Shown here piece after piece: positions 43,765 to 53,166 of a stretch of DNA of 64,000 nt (position 1 is the first letter of the stretch; every line of letters begins with the position of its first letter). Under the pieces are notes generated by a model that worked only from the letters and a program-made list of their open reading frames with translations, was not told the origin of the DNA and did no database searches. The position numbers and the translations under genes were made by a program. This stretch comes from Nostoc sp. MS1 (GTDB taxonomy: Bacteria > Cyanobacteriota > Cyanobacteriia > Cyanobacteriales > Nostocaceae): NCBI RefSeq assembly GCF_019976755.1, contig NZ_AP023443.1:62001-126000 (forward strand), in the 5' to 3' direction.

Positions 43765-45255
43765 ATGGCAAAAAATATAAGTGCAACTCTTGATTTAAAC
43801 AAGTCAGTTAAAAGTTTTCACTTACAGGTCACAAAACTTTTAGAATTTACAAATATCACAGAGTGGGATGGAAAAAAGCTGAGAGAACGAGAAAAAGAAA
43901 TTAGAGAACAGGCAATGATTTTAGCAGGTCAATGTATAGCTGTTTTATTATATAATCTTTCCGTATCCCCAAAAATCCTAAACTATTCTGTTAGTCAAAC
44001 ACAGGGATGGAGAAATTTAAATACACAAAAACATGGTTCTAAAAAGCGAAAAATAGTAACAATTGGAAACGTCGAAGTAACTTTAACTTTACCTTATGTA
44101 CTTGAACGGAATCCCACAAGTAAAGAATCTGATAATCCTCTGCTCAATGAGCCAAAAATAAAAACTTCAAATCAAGGATTTTGTCCGTTTTTAAAGTGGC
44201 TAGGGATGTCTGAAGGTATTACCCCTCTAGTCTGGTCAATAATCGCAAAATATGGTGCGATCGCTAGTTCTTTCGATGCAGCACGTTCGACGCTAACGGA
44301 TTGGGGAATAAATGTTAGTTTAAAACGAATCGAACGCCTGACTTACCTTTTTGGTGAAATTGGTATTAATCTACGCCAATCAAAAATATTAAATCTGGAG
44401 ATGAACCACTTATCTAATAGTAATGTTCTCAAAGGCCAACGAGTTGTAATCGCTGTAGATGGTGGAAGAACTAAAATTAGGTTTAATAAAAAAGGTAGAC
44501 GCAGTAAGAAAACAAACCGTCATGGCTTTGTTGGTGAATGGATGGAGCCAAAGTTACTAACAATTTATGTAGTAAATGAAGAAGGTAAAAAAATTAGGAC
44601 ATCGACAATACCTATTACGAATGATGGCACATATTCAGGTTATAAAGAATTCCTCAAAATTTTAGAGATGTATTTAGTAAATTTGGGTATAAGTGAAGCC
44701 AAGCAGGTGTTATTGATTGCTGATGGTGCAGAGTGGATATGGATACACATTCCTCTTTTACTAAAAAAATTAAAATGCCCACTTGAAACTTATCAATTAT
44801 TAGACTTTTATCACGCAGCATCACATTTACAAGATTTTGCTGATGCCGCTTTTAGTACAGATAATGAGCGTCAATCCTGGTTTAAAAAATCTCGGAAAAT
44901 TTTAAAGAAAGGTCAGGCACTAGATTTAATGAGAAATATGGGTGAATTTATTTCCGAGGCAACAGGAGAGCGCTGTAAAATTATGGTAAGAGAGCGAAAT
45001 TATATTTTAAAAGCGTATAGAAGGAGGCTTTTAAAATATAACGAAGTTGCAGCTCGAAAATTACCTCTCGGTAGTGGTGCAGTTGAAAGTTTAATTCGTC
45101 AAGTTGTTAATTTACGCATGAAAGGAAACAGTAAGTTTTGGTTACAAAATAATGCAGAAATTATGTTACATCTGCGTTGTCAATGGATAGCTAAAAGTTG
45201 GGATAATTTTTGTGATTCTATCTTTAATTCTTTTATCAAACCCCAAACTGGTTGA
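43765..45255 (+). CDS. ISKra4-family transposase
   Basis: 496 residues. The DDE residues fall in IAVDGGRTKIRFNKKGRR (D), VLLIADGAEWIWIHIPLLL (D) and LGSGAVESLIRQVVNLRMKG (E), the pattern of ISKra4-type transposases, with YQLLDFYHAASHLQDFADAA typical between them. The frame is uninterrupted, so the element may be active. Terminal repeats are not clear on inspection, so the element ends are not called. It separates the ribbon-helix-helix gene from the plus-strand plasmid operon and probably inserted between them. Confidence 0.85.
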   Translation: MAKNISATLDLNKSVKSFHLQVTKLLEFTNITEWDGKKLREREKEIREQAMILAGQCIAVLLYNLSVSPKILNYSVSQTQGWRNLNTQKHGSKKRKIVTIGNVEVTLTLPYVLERNPTSKESDNPLLNEPKIKTSNQGFCPFLKWLGMSEGITPLVWSIIAKYGAIASSFDAARSTLTDWGINVSLKRIERLTYLFGEIGINLRQSKILNLEMNHLSNSNVLKGQRVVIAVDGGRTKIRFNKKGRRSKKTNRHGFVGEWMEPKLLTIYVVNEEGKKIRTSTIPITNDGTYSGYKEFLKILEMYLVNLGISEAKQVLLIADGAEWIWIHIPLLLKKLKCPLETYQLLDFYHAASHLQDFADAAFSTDNERQSWFKKSRKILKKGQALDLMRNMGEFISEATGERCKIMVRERNYILKAYRRRLLKYNEVAARKLPLGSGAVESLIRQVVNLRMKGNSKFWLQNNAEIMLHLRCQWIAKSWDNFCDSIFNSFIKPQTG

Positions 45256-45301
45256 TAAATTTTATACTTTAATTCTGCCTTCAATTTATTTTCTGCCGTA
45301 A

Positions 45302-45318
45302 TTGATACTAAGTATCAA
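45302..45318. promoter_or_regulatory. Palindrome upstream of the plasmid operon
   Basis: TTGATACT and AGTATCAA are perfect 8-bp arms around one A, about 200 bp before the ATG at 45517. It could be an operator or lie near the insertion sequence end; both are open. Confidence 0.3.
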
Positions 45319-45516
45319 AGACTTGTTGCAGAGATTTTTGGAAATAATCCTCAAATGACTTGCTAGCAATCTTTTTGAGATATCTCATCAAGATGATTTT
45401 TCGTGTAAATCAATATTTTATTTGTAAATAAAATCACTATTAAATTAAGTATGATTTTTAGCGATCGCTTGATTTTGATCCGACTTCACAAAATCGCGTT
45501 GCTCCCGGAGAAAAAT

Positions 45517-47091
45517 ATGCTGACACTAGACTGCGAAACAACATCAGCACACAGCTATAGCATTCTCAACTCCAGCATCAAAGAAACGTTTACCTCCATT
45601 AACCGTTTTGAATGGCAAGCTGTTGAGGAAATATTGCAGATGCGCGATAAACAGATGTACCTTGAAGCCGGGTACACCAGTTTTAAAGAATACTGCCAGC
45701 GTGAACTATCTGACTGGGGTGGCTTGAGACGCATTAACCAACTGCTGGGGGCAAAGAAGGTCATTGATACAGTAGGCGAGTTGGGGCAGCACATCAAGAA
45801 TGAGCGTCAAGCCCGTCCGTTACTGCGTCTGGTGGAGGAGCCAGAAAAGTTAAAACAAGCTGTGGCGATCGCAGTTCAAGAAAACCCCTCACCCAGTGAA
45901 TCGGATTTTGCGGCTGCGGCTCAGAAAGTGGTTCCTCGACAACCACGCACAAAAGCACCGTCTCAGGAACCATTGGTTCCCAAAACGAACCAAGTAAAAG
46001 TTACCTCACCATCTCACCCCAGATGTGGAGATGAAGGAACCATTGAGGCAGACGCACCGAACCCGACCCAGCAAATTGTCACCTTTGCCGATGGTGAGAA
46101 GTTGTTGATTAACAATACTGATTTGACTAACTTGAGTAATGACGAAATTGAGTCATTGACTACCGAGCGTCAATATTCCCCAGAATACGCCGAAGCGATC
46201 GCCGCACTGAAACAGCAGCATCGGCAGGAATTGGAACGGCTAGAACAAGAGTTAAGAATTGGTTTACTGTCAGAAGCTACCGCTAAGGCTGAAGAACAGG
46301 TACAAGAACAACTGACATCTCTGCAACAACTATTTCAGCAGCAGAAAGAGCAGAACACCCAGTTACAGCAACGGCTGGACAAAATGGAAGCATTGAGGCA
46401 GTTGGAGTATGAGAACCAACAACTTAAACAGCGTATTCAGGAGTTAGAGAAATCAGTACAAGAACATCCCGCCCAACAGTGGAACAATACTCTCACTAAG
46501 CAAGCGACTAAAGCACTTAACAAAGGAGTCAAACAAGCTTTAGACAAAACGATTGACCTGCGATCGCTGGCGGAGGAACCACCCAAGGAAAACGCCACCG
46601 AGTGCTTACGCTTGATGGGTATCGCCCTCGGTAATTTGGCGACGGCAATGAACAATACCCAAGCCCTGCAAGCTGCGGCGTTAATCCTGGGGAGTGAGCC
46701 AACACCACAGGCGATCGCATATCGTGCCGAACAGTTGCAACTATTACCCCAGGCGGTAAGTGATATTCGGGCTGTGTTGTCAAAGCCGGGGTGTACATGG
46801 ATTGACTATTTAACAGTGGCGCGAGAATACGAGGTTATTGAAGAAGATTACTTAGCCCAGTTAACCCCACAAGAGGTAGAACTAATTACCGCTTTAGAGA
46901 AGGCCGCACAACCCAAAACTATAACCGTAGGTTCCATCGTTGCCCATGCTGACGAATACTGCGCTTTATATGTAGCTAGGGGAGAGGTTATTCAAGACTT
47001 AGGTGATGATGTCTGGGTGGCATGGGATCACTGGAAAGATCGAACTGAAAAATCATTCCGACATTCTAAGGACGAGTTACGCCTGTTGTAA
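45517..47091 (+). CDS. Plasmid protein with DNA-binding N-terminus, coiled coil and SH3-like C-terminus
   Basis: 524 residues from the ATG at 45517 (GGAG 7 nt upstream). Residues about 15-100 (QMRDKQMYLEAGYTSFKEYC then RRINQLLGAKKV) match the short region seen in ParB-like and phage proteins where a FEEYC...RRINQLL segment forms an HTH. Residues about 220-320 are a long Gln/Glu coiled coil (QEQLTSLQQLFQQQKEQNTQ). The last 60 residues (ITVGSIVAHADEYCALYVAR then WVAWDHWKD and HSKDELRLL) look like an SH3/KOW-type domain. Probably DNA-binding plasmid maintenance; exact role unknown. Confidence 0.65.
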   Translation: MLTLDCETTSAHSYSILNSSIKETFTSINRFEWQAVEEILQMRDKQMYLEAGYTSFKEYCQRELSDWGGLRRINQLLGAKKVIDTVGELGQHIKNERQARPLLRLVEEPEKLKQAVAIAVQENPSPSESDFAAAAQKVVPRQPRTKAPSQEPLVPKTNQVKVTSPSHPRCGDEGTIEADAPNPTQQIVTFADGEKLLINNTDLTNLSNDEIESLTTERQYSPEYAEAIAALKQQHRQELERLEQELRIGLLSEATAKAEEQVQEQLTSLQQLFQQQKEQNTQLQQRLDKMEALRQLEYENQQLKQRIQELEKSVQEHPAQQWNNTLTKQATKALNKGVKQALDKTIDLRSLAEEPPKENATECLRLMGIALGNLATAMNNTQALQAAALILGSEPTPQAIAYRAEQLQLLPQAVSDIRAVLSKPGCTWIDYLTVAREYEVIEEDYLAQLTPQEVELITALEKAAQPKTITVGSIVAHADEYCALYVARGEVIQDLGDDVWVAWDHWKDRTEKSFRHSKDELRLL

Positions 47092-47183
47092 GACTCTCGA
47101 CTACTAAATAGCCCAAACAACCGAATGCGGCATGAATCAACTGCTGCTGATATTTTCATGCGTCAAAATTTGGAGAAATATTT

Positions 47184-47993
47184 ATGGATGCGATCACATT
47201 TCAGATTCAGGACGAGTTAGGATTCTGTACCCGCACTAACGACGGTGTAAGTGGAATGACCGTTACTGCCTTAGCTGATTTTTGCGGAACCGAACAACAC
47301 ACCATTACTCAATTGCTCAACAGGATTCGTGATTGCGACCCCATCACGAATAACTTACCAAAATCGCTACAACCCTATGCTGGTAAAGAATGGAGACTCA
47401 TCACGAATGACGCTCATGGGAGCTTGTACGTAATTGACGAACTTTGCCACGCGATTCTGGAATATTACGCCGTTGACTCTCGCAAGTATAAAGGCAAAGC
47501 GATCGCTGTGGAAAATTACCGCATGGTTGCTAGGGCTGGGCTGAGGGTGTTCATCTGGTCGCAGACGGGTTACTCGCCGCAAACCCTCAGTGCAGAGCAG
47601 ATGGCGTTACTTGCAGCTATCCCTGCTATGCAAGAAGCCATTGCCCAGCTACAAGCTCAAGTACAAACCCTGCTGCCCCCATCATCTGACTTCATACCCC
47701 CCGGTTGGGATGCTGAAGTATGGAACAAGCTGCCTCCACAAGACAAACGCCATTTCCGCTTTCTGTACCGTCGCCGCAATTTCCGCCCCTCCCAGCAGGG
47801 TCAAACTGAGCCGTTAGCCCTACCCTCTGTCACTGTTGAGCAGTTGAAAGAACAACAACGGGCTGAGGTAGCGCAATTGGTTGGTGAAGTATCCCCCGAA
47901 GAAAAACAGCAGTTACAAGCCGCAAAACTTCAAGCACTCAGAGAATTTTGGTCACAAGCGCCAGAAGAAGACCAAGAAAATATGCCGTTTTAA
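47184..47993 (+). CDS. Plasmid protein of unknown function (phage-regulator-like)
   Basis: 269 residues. The N-terminal 110 (SGMTVTALADFCGTEQHTIT then LITNDAHGSLYVIDELCHAI and AVENYRMVARAGLRVFIWSQ) look like the compact domains of phage antirepressor or Bro-type proteins. The middle is a coiled coil (MQEAIAQLQAQVQTLL). The C-terminus is charged and helical. It follows the previous gene by 92 bp and precedes a replisome-organizer-like gene by 16 bp. Assignment is tentative. Confidence 0.55.
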   Translation: MDAITFQIQDELGFCTRTNDGVSGMTVTALADFCGTEQHTITQLLNRIRDCDPITNNLPKSLQPYAGKEWRLITNDAHGSLYVIDELCHAILEYYAVDSRKYKGKAIAVENYRMVARAGLRVFIWSQTGYSPQTLSAEQMALLAAIPAMQEAIAQLQAQVQTLLPPSSDFIPPGWDAEVWNKLPPQDKRHFRFLYRRRNFRPSQQGQTEPLALPSVTVEQLKEQQRAEVAQLVGEVSPEEKQQLQAAKLQALREFWSQAPEEDQENMPF

Positions 47994-48009
47994 ATATTGA
48001 GTAAAATAT

Positions 48010-49014
48010 ATGACCAGTAAATTAATCACCCCAGAATCCCCTCTGTTGGTTCCTCCTCTGTTGGCCGCAGAGATTGGTTTACACGAAGCAGTAATACTCC
48101 AGCAGATTCATTATTTTTGCCAAATATCCAAGCACATCAAGCGTGATGGCAGGCGTTGGTTTTGGAAAACACTCAAGGATTGGGGCGAAACTCTGCCATT
48201 TCTGACCACATCAGCGATTAGACGTGCGATCGCCAACTTGAGGGATAATTTCAAGTTGATTGATGTCTGCCGTCATAGTGAGAAAACTTGGTATCAAGCA
48301 AACTGGTTCACGGTTAACGTCGAGAACGTACAAGCCTTGTGGAATCGCATTTGTCAAAATCAGCAGATCGATGTGAGCAATTTGGACATATCGATCTGCT
48401 CACAGGCGGCAGATCATAACAAAGACTTCCCTTCCAAAGAGTTCGCTTCACAACAACACAGTGCTGTTGAGCTTGAAAAAAGTGAGGAAGTGGAAAGCGA
48501 GAATTTGGAATGTGACCAGGAAAAGACTTGTCAAACCCCAGAGTTAGAGTTACCCCAGATTATTCACTTTGTTGATGAATCAGAACAAGATGACTCAACA
48601 GGAGTGAAAGACCATCATCAAGACGAGCTTTCTGGCGCGGTAGATGAAGCCCAGTTAAATGTGTCTAAGCAAGAAATTGTCGAGGTTTGTCACGAATTGA
48701 GAAGGCTACGAATAAACCCGCAACCCTGCTTGGGGGTTATTAAGAAATACTGGGTGAATGTTCACGGAGCGATCGCGGTGGTGAAGGAAGCTGTACAAGA
48801 GGGATGGTGTAAAAATCCCACTGGCTTGTTTATCAATTCGTGTAAGACTGGCACTAAAGGGAAGAATACGGTGACAACGCAAGTAGACGCATGGTTCAGT
48901 TGGGCCTACAAACAAAGGATAGTTGGGGCAATGTCAGGTGGCGTAGTCTATACACCAAATGGGGAACCTGTTGAGTTGCAACAGATGATGAAGTTGTATC
49001 CTTGTCCTCAATAA
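48010..49014 (+). CDS. Phage/plasmid replication protein, DnaD-like N-terminus
   Basis: 334 residues. The first 110 (PESPLLVPPLLAAEIGLHEA then VILQQIHYFCQ, KTLKDWGETLPFLTTSAIRR and AIANLRDNFKLIDV) have the form of phage replisome organizers, a winged helix found in DnaD-like initiators. The middle is acidic and disordered. The C-terminal 110 (EVCHELRRLRINPQPCLGVI ... KKYWVNVHGAIAVVKEAV ... GVVYTPNGEPVELQQMMKLY) is duplicated in the next frame. Likely acts with the CyRepA1 protein in plasmid replication; inference. Confidence 0.65.
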   Translation: MTSKLITPESPLLVPPLLAAEIGLHEAVILQQIHYFCQISKHIKRDGRRWFWKTLKDWGETLPFLTTSAIRRAIANLRDNFKLIDVCRHSEKTWYQANWFTVNVENVQALWNRICQNQQIDVSNLDISICSQAADHNKDFPSKEFASQQHSAVELEKSEEVESENLECDQEKTCQTPELELPQIIHFVDESEQDDSTGVKDHHQDELSGAVDEAQLNVSKQEIVEVCHELRRLRINPQPCLGVIKKYWVNVHGAIAVVKEAVQEGWCKNPTGLFINSCKTGTKGKNTVTTQVDAWFSWAYKQRIVGAMSGGVVYTPNGEPVELQQMMKLYPCPQ

Positions 49015-49048
49015 AAGAAATGCTGTTAAGTCTCCTAAAAGTGAGGAA

Positions 49049-49663
49049 GTGAAACCGGAGATTTTGGAATGTAACCAGGAAACGACTTGCCAAACCCCAG
49101 AGTTAGAGCTACCCCAGATTACTCTCTTCGTTGATGAACCAGGACAGGTTAACTCGACTAACGAGACAAATACTCATGAGGGTCATTCTTCCGCCGCCCC
49201 GGTTGCGTCAAATTATTATGATGAAGACTCTGGTGATGATTACACTGAGCCACAAGATAAATCAGTACAGCCCAGTCAAGAGGAAGTGCAGGAGGTATTG
49301 CAGCAGTTGAGGGAGATTTCTTGTACGCCACAGTTTCGGCTTAACGGGGAGATTCAGCGTACAGTTAAGCGGTACTGGGCGAATGTACCGGGGGTGATCG
49401 CTTACTTGATGGAGGCAGTGCGGACTTGGAAAGGGATCAAGTCACCGGAAGCTGTGTTTGTATCTGCTTGCAGGGAAGGTAGAAAACCAGAATCCGCACA
49501 GGTCAAGTCTGGCGTGAAGGAGTGGTTTGAGTGGGCGCGGAAAAATAGGATTGTGATTGCGATGTCGGGGGAGGTTGTGTATACGCCGGATGGAGAGGCA
49601 GTGGCGTTGGCGGAAATGATGCGGCGGTGTCCGATGATTGAAGACAGCAAGGAGTTTGTGTAA
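49049..49663 (+). CDS. Tandem partial duplicate of the replication-protein C-terminus
   Basis: 204 residues from a GTG at 49049, with no other good start; the frame is open upstream through PKSEEV, which copies the parent. The sequence EILECNQETTCQTPELELPQ then ITLFVDE and, after an acidic linker, RTVKRYWANVPGVIAYLMEA, ARKNRIVIAMSGEVVYTPDG copies the middle and C-terminus of the protein at 48010-49014 with a shift of about 560 bp. The N-terminal domain is absent. It may be a decaying copy or a short regulator that shares the C-terminal domain. Confidence 0.5.
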   Translation: MKPEILECNQETTCQTPELELPQITLFVDEPGQVNSTNETNTHEGHSSAAPVASNYYDEDSGDDYTEPQDKSVQPSQEEVQEVLQQLREISCTPQFRLNGEIQRTVKRYWANVPGVIAYLMEAVRTWKGIKSPEAVFVSACREGRKPESAQVKSGVKEWFEWARKNRIVIAMSGEVVYTPDGEAVALAEMMRRCPMIEDSKEFV

Positions 49664-49726
49664 AATCCTGGCTTTGATTTTCACATGGAGTGCTGGCACG
49701 ATGACTCCGACTAATTGTTTGCCTGA

Positions 49727-50866
49727 TTAAGCTAGTAAGGAAGAACACAATTTGTTTTCTAGTTCTACTTCGCATTCTTGTGTAGCCACAATAGCTTGGG
49801 TAATTACACGCTGACAGTTAAAACCGACGCGATGTAGTTGTAGCCACTGTTGGGCCTCATTGCCTTCGCGCAAAATTTTATGCAAAGGAGAAAGAAAACA
49901 GCTAAACCCTTGTTGTTTAGCGATTGCCCAAAGTTCTTGATATAATTCTGCAATCCAATCTCTTGCTAAAATTATTCTGCCATCTTGCCAATGTTGCATC
50001 TGGGCATCAAGACTGGCACTAGCTGCGGCTAATTCATTATTAGTGGTGAGGGCTATCAGTTCGTCTGGAGAGAAGGTGCTGTTAGTTAAGGGATCTAAAT
50101 CGGGATTATCTATTATCTGCAACAAACGGGCTTCTAACAATGCGGTAATTGCCAGTAAAGCAATAGGATCTATGACTAAATCGCAAATTCTTAGTTCTAG
50201 ACGATTTAGCTTATAAGGACGGTGATTTCCATTTGGACGCACTGATACCCATAAATGCCGAACATTTTGCATTGTCCCAGCCATTAATTGTTCTTCTACC
50301 CATCGAATATGATGGGCGTGGCTAGTAAATAATGGCACGTAGGCGGGAGTTTGGGGAAAGACTCCCCAACGAGTTGAGTGGTAGCCAGTGGCTTTGCCAT
50401 CAAGAAAGGGCGATGACGCACTCAGGGCAAGAAATAGCGGTGCTTCTAAACGGATGACGCGACAAGCCAGCATTAATATTTCTGGATCATTAATACCTAT
50501 ATTTATATGTACGCTAGCTGTAACTACCTTTGTGCCGTAGGTTTGCTCAATATAGCCATGATATGGATTTGTGGGGTCGGAACGAAAGAAGCGATCGCCT
50601 CCACTCAAATGCAGCGTACTTCCTGGTATGAGAGTGTAGTTACCCAAACGCTGGAGATATTCTCGTAAAACTTTTCGCGGTTGTAGTAAGGCACATAAGA
50701 GATTTTCGTAACCTGTGGATGGATGAGTTGTATATTCTACATTACGACTGTCTGGTTCTCTCATAAATCCCTTTAAGTCGGAGACAATCTTATCGGAGAG
50801 ACCAATAATTTCACCTTGAGACGTACCGGTATACATCTCAATCTCAAAGCCTTTTAAAAGTACCAC
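49727..50866 (-). CDS. gshA: Glutamate-cysteine ligase, cyanobacterial/plant-like gshA
   Basis: 379 residues. MVLLKGFEIEMYTGTSQGEI with FEIEMYTG at the start, then STGYENLLCALLQPRKVLRE and STLHLSGGDRFFRSDPTNPY, and TASVHINIGINDPEILML, are the conserved parts of the cyanobacterial gamma-glutamylcysteine synthetase. It makes gamma-glutamylcysteine, the first step of glutathione, in the cytosol. A glutathione S-transferase, a Nit-type amidase and cysE lie downstream of its region on the same strand. A GCS2 ligase at 1778 is a second member of the ligase group. Confidence 0.85.
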   Translation of the reverse strand: MVLLKGFEIEMYTGTSQGEIIGLSDKIVSDLKGFMREPDSRNVEYTTHPSTGYENLLCALLQPRKVLREYLQRLGNYTLIPGSTLHLSGGDRFFRSDPTNPYHGYIEQTYGTKVVTASVHINIGINDPEILMLACRVIRLEAPLFLALSASSPFLDGKATGYHSTRWGVFPQTPAYVPLFTSHAHHIRWVEEQLMAGTMQNVRHLWVSVRPNGNHRPYKLNRLELRICDLVIDPIALLAITALLEARLLQIIDNPDLDPLTNSTFSPDELIALTTNNELAAASASLDAQMQHWQDGRIILARDWIAELYQELWAIAKQQGFSCFLSPLHKILREGNEAQQWLQLHRVGFNCQRVITQAIVATQECEVELENKLCSSLLA

Positions 50867-51493
50867 TTATTTCTCCTTGGCTCTCTCAAATTGCTAAGTG
50901 TATCTAATTATATGGCTTTCTGAAGGGTAAAAATCTTTTACTTGAATTTTTATCAAAGCTATTTTTTTACTTTAATTCATATTAGTTATTTAATTCAAAA
51001 GTCTTACTTTTTGTGACGATATAGATATTTCTTTACTATATTAGGTTGCAAAAACCGTACTTACTAAAACAGAATCCAGAATCAAGAATTAGAATTTTGG
51101 AAATGATAGCGTTTCACTTTAAAGTTGATATATTCATACCAACTCGCAATTTGTAATTCGCAATATTTCGTCTGCACTCGGTACAAGTTCGCAATTAACA
51201 TATTCAGAAATTACTATATACCGTCTCCGCCTCCCAAGGAAAAAAGTTTCCAAGCAAGGCTCACCACTAAACTACTTCTACCAAGATATAAAAATTGTGC
51301 GCTGCATAATAAAGTGATAAATTGATGTTGTCTACTGTGCAGTGTCCATACTATGAGCCTACAGAAATAAGGAAGAACAAAAAAATAGAGATAAGCTTTC
51401 ATCACATTTGTACAAACTACAATTGTCAGTTTATCGACGTGTACAATCCGCCTAGAGTATATTCTGAATAATTGAAACAAAAAGAATAAAATA
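50867..51493. other. Intergenic region, no gene
   Basis: AT-rich. It contains the text CAACTCGCAATTTGTAATTC at about 51139, a type of short AATTCGC-rich intergenic repeat also seen at about 54913 near the haloperoxidase gene. No promoter or terminator could be called with confidence. Confidence 0.35.
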
Positions 51494-52300
51494 TCAGAAA
51501 CCAAGAAAAATTCTTCTTAAACCAGCCAGGATAATTGGTTGCATAACTTTTGTTTCGAGGTAATCTTGAATTGCTGTTTTAAAACTAGGTCTAGCTTTCA
51601 AGCGGTCTATATATAAATATATAGCTTTGCGATCTTTCTTGATAGCAAAATCATCAATTTGAAGCTGTACTAAATAATTAAGTACTGCTGTCCAAACTAC
51701 ATCAGCAAGCGAATATTCATCTCCGCAAAGCCACATACTATTGCTAACTTCGTTTTCAAGCTTATCAAGAATTGGATTCATTGTATTATTGATACTTTTT
51801 ACTTTTGCCTTTTCTAAAACTGTGATATTCCAATCTTTTACATCTTTCAATTTAGTAGCATATTGATTGTGTAAGTCTGGATGCTCACGCATCAATTTAC
51901 TGATAATATCTTGTTTCATCATTACTGAGCGACGGGCTACAAACCCGTCAAGTCCTTTCAAATTGCCATAAATTAATTCACGCATTGGAAAAGAGTCTTG
52001 AAGACTAATCCATTGGTTCATCTTCTCTTGTAACGCTGGATCTACTGGTGTAAGACTAGTTTCAGGAAAGTTTTGATCAAGATATTTAATGACAATAGCT
52101 GAGTTGCAGATTATATTACCATTATTGACTAAAGTTGGTACAACTCCTTTAGGATTAATCCGAATATAATTCGGTTGTAAATTTTCAAAAGTCAATAAAT
52201 TCACAATGTGGCTTTTCCACTCAAGCCCTTTTTCAGCTAAAGCTATACGTACCTTTTGAGAACAAAGAGAGTCGGGGAAGTGATAAAGTTCTAAGCTCAT
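51494..52300 (-). CDS. Glutathione S-transferase
   Basis: 268 residues. The thioredoxin-like N-domain starts MSLELYHFPDSLCSQKVRIA (Ser/Cys in the GST active-site position), with the cis-Pro in NPKGVVPTLVNNG and the glutathione-binding NSAIVIKYLDQNFPE. The all-helical C-domain follows (WLCGDEYSLADVVWTAVLNY). It conjugates or isomerises glutathione-dependent substrates. The neighbours gshA, Nit amidase and cysE make a thiol cluster on the minus strand. Confidence 0.9.
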   Translation of the reverse strand: MSLELYHFPDSLCSQKVRIALAEKGLEWKSHIVNLLTFENLQPNYIRINPKGVVPTLVNNGNIICNSAIVIKYLDQNFPETSLTPVDPALQEKMNQWISLQDSFPMRELIYGNLKGLDGFVARRSVMMKQDIISKLMREHPDLHNQYATKLKDVKDWNITVLEKAKVKSINNTMNPILDKLENEVSNSMWLCGDEYSLADVVWTAVLNYLVQLQIDDFAIKKDRKAIYLYIDRLKARPSFKTAIQDYLETKVMQPIILAGLRRIFLGF

Positions 52301-52350
52301 AATACTTACTTAAACCTCATACAGACTGAACTATGAATTGTCGTCAATAG

Positions 52351-53166
52351 CTAGATAAAAACTCGATGTTTTAGAGATGGCATTTGAGCGCGAACTTGCT
52401 CAAGACGTTCTGGACTTATTTTAGCTATCGCTACTCCTGGTTTATCGCCAGCATCAGCTAAAATTACTCCCCAGGGATCAATAATCATAGCATGACCGTA
52501 AGTTTGGCGTTGACCATAGTTAATTCCGGTTTGAGCAGGAGCAATGATATAAGAAGTATTTTCGATTGCTCTAGCTTGCAATAAAACTTGCCAGTGGTCT
52601 TTGCCAGTAAAAGCAGTAAAGGCAGCAGGAACAAATATAATATTTCCACCTTTATCTGCAATATACCTATATAACTCAGGAAAACGTACATCGTAACAAA
52701 TAGAGACTCCTATGTTACCCAACTCTTTGGAAACATAGACTGAAGGTAAATGCTGTCCGGGTACAACACTACTAGATTCTGTGTAACTATTGCCATCAGG
52801 AACATTCACATCGAATAAATGTACCTTCTGATAGTAATTGATTTCTTTACCTTGAGGATCAAGAAGTAAAGCCGTGTTATATACTTTACTTTTATCAGCA
52901 ATGGGAATAGGAAAACCACCACCTAATATAGTAATTTGGAAACGTTGAGCCATTTGTTTCAAAAACTTTTTGCTAGCAACAGAAATCTCTTCCGCTTGTG
53001 CAAGTTTATCCTTTACTTCTCCCATAAAAGAAAAGTTTTCTGGTAAACCCACTAATTTAGCACCTTGCTCTACAGCCGTCTCAACTAATTTCTCTGCCTG
53101 AGCTAAATTTTGTTCCAAATTAGGCACACTTGTCATTTGAATAGCAGCTGCTAAATAAGGTTTCAT
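52351..53166 (-). CDS. Carbon-nitrogen hydrolase, Nit1-like (deaminated-glutathione amidase type)
   Basis: 271 residues. The nitrilase triad is in place: Glu in LVGLPENFSFMG (about 43), Lys in YYQKVHLFDVNVP (about 113) and Cys in NIGVSICYDVRFPELYR (about 154). The FDVNVPDG and YGHAMIIDPWGVILAD patterns match Nit1, which hydrolyses deaminated glutathione made in error by transaminases. Cytosolic. It overlaps cysE by 4 bp (ATGA). A glutathione-repair role fits the surrounding thiol genes but is inferred from family and context. Confidence 0.8.
   Translation of the reverse strand: MKPYLAAAIQMTSVPNLEQNLAQAEKLVETAVEQGAKLVGLPENFSFMGEVKDKLAQAEEISVASKKFLKQMAQRFQITILGGGFPIPIADKSKVYNTALLLDPQGKEINYYQKVHLFDVNVPDGNSYTESSSVVPGQHLPSVYVSKELGNIGVSICYDVRFPELYRYIADKGGNIIFVPAAFTAFTGKDHWQVLLQARAIENTSYIIAPAQTGINYGQRQTYGHAMIIDPWGVILADAGDKPGVAIAKISPERLEQVRAQMPSLKHRVFI

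Noticed and set aside
43618..45450. Terminal inverted repeats of the ISKra4-type element
   Set aside because: AAAATTTAT-like words occur on both sides, but no pair long enough to define the ends could be found by eye.
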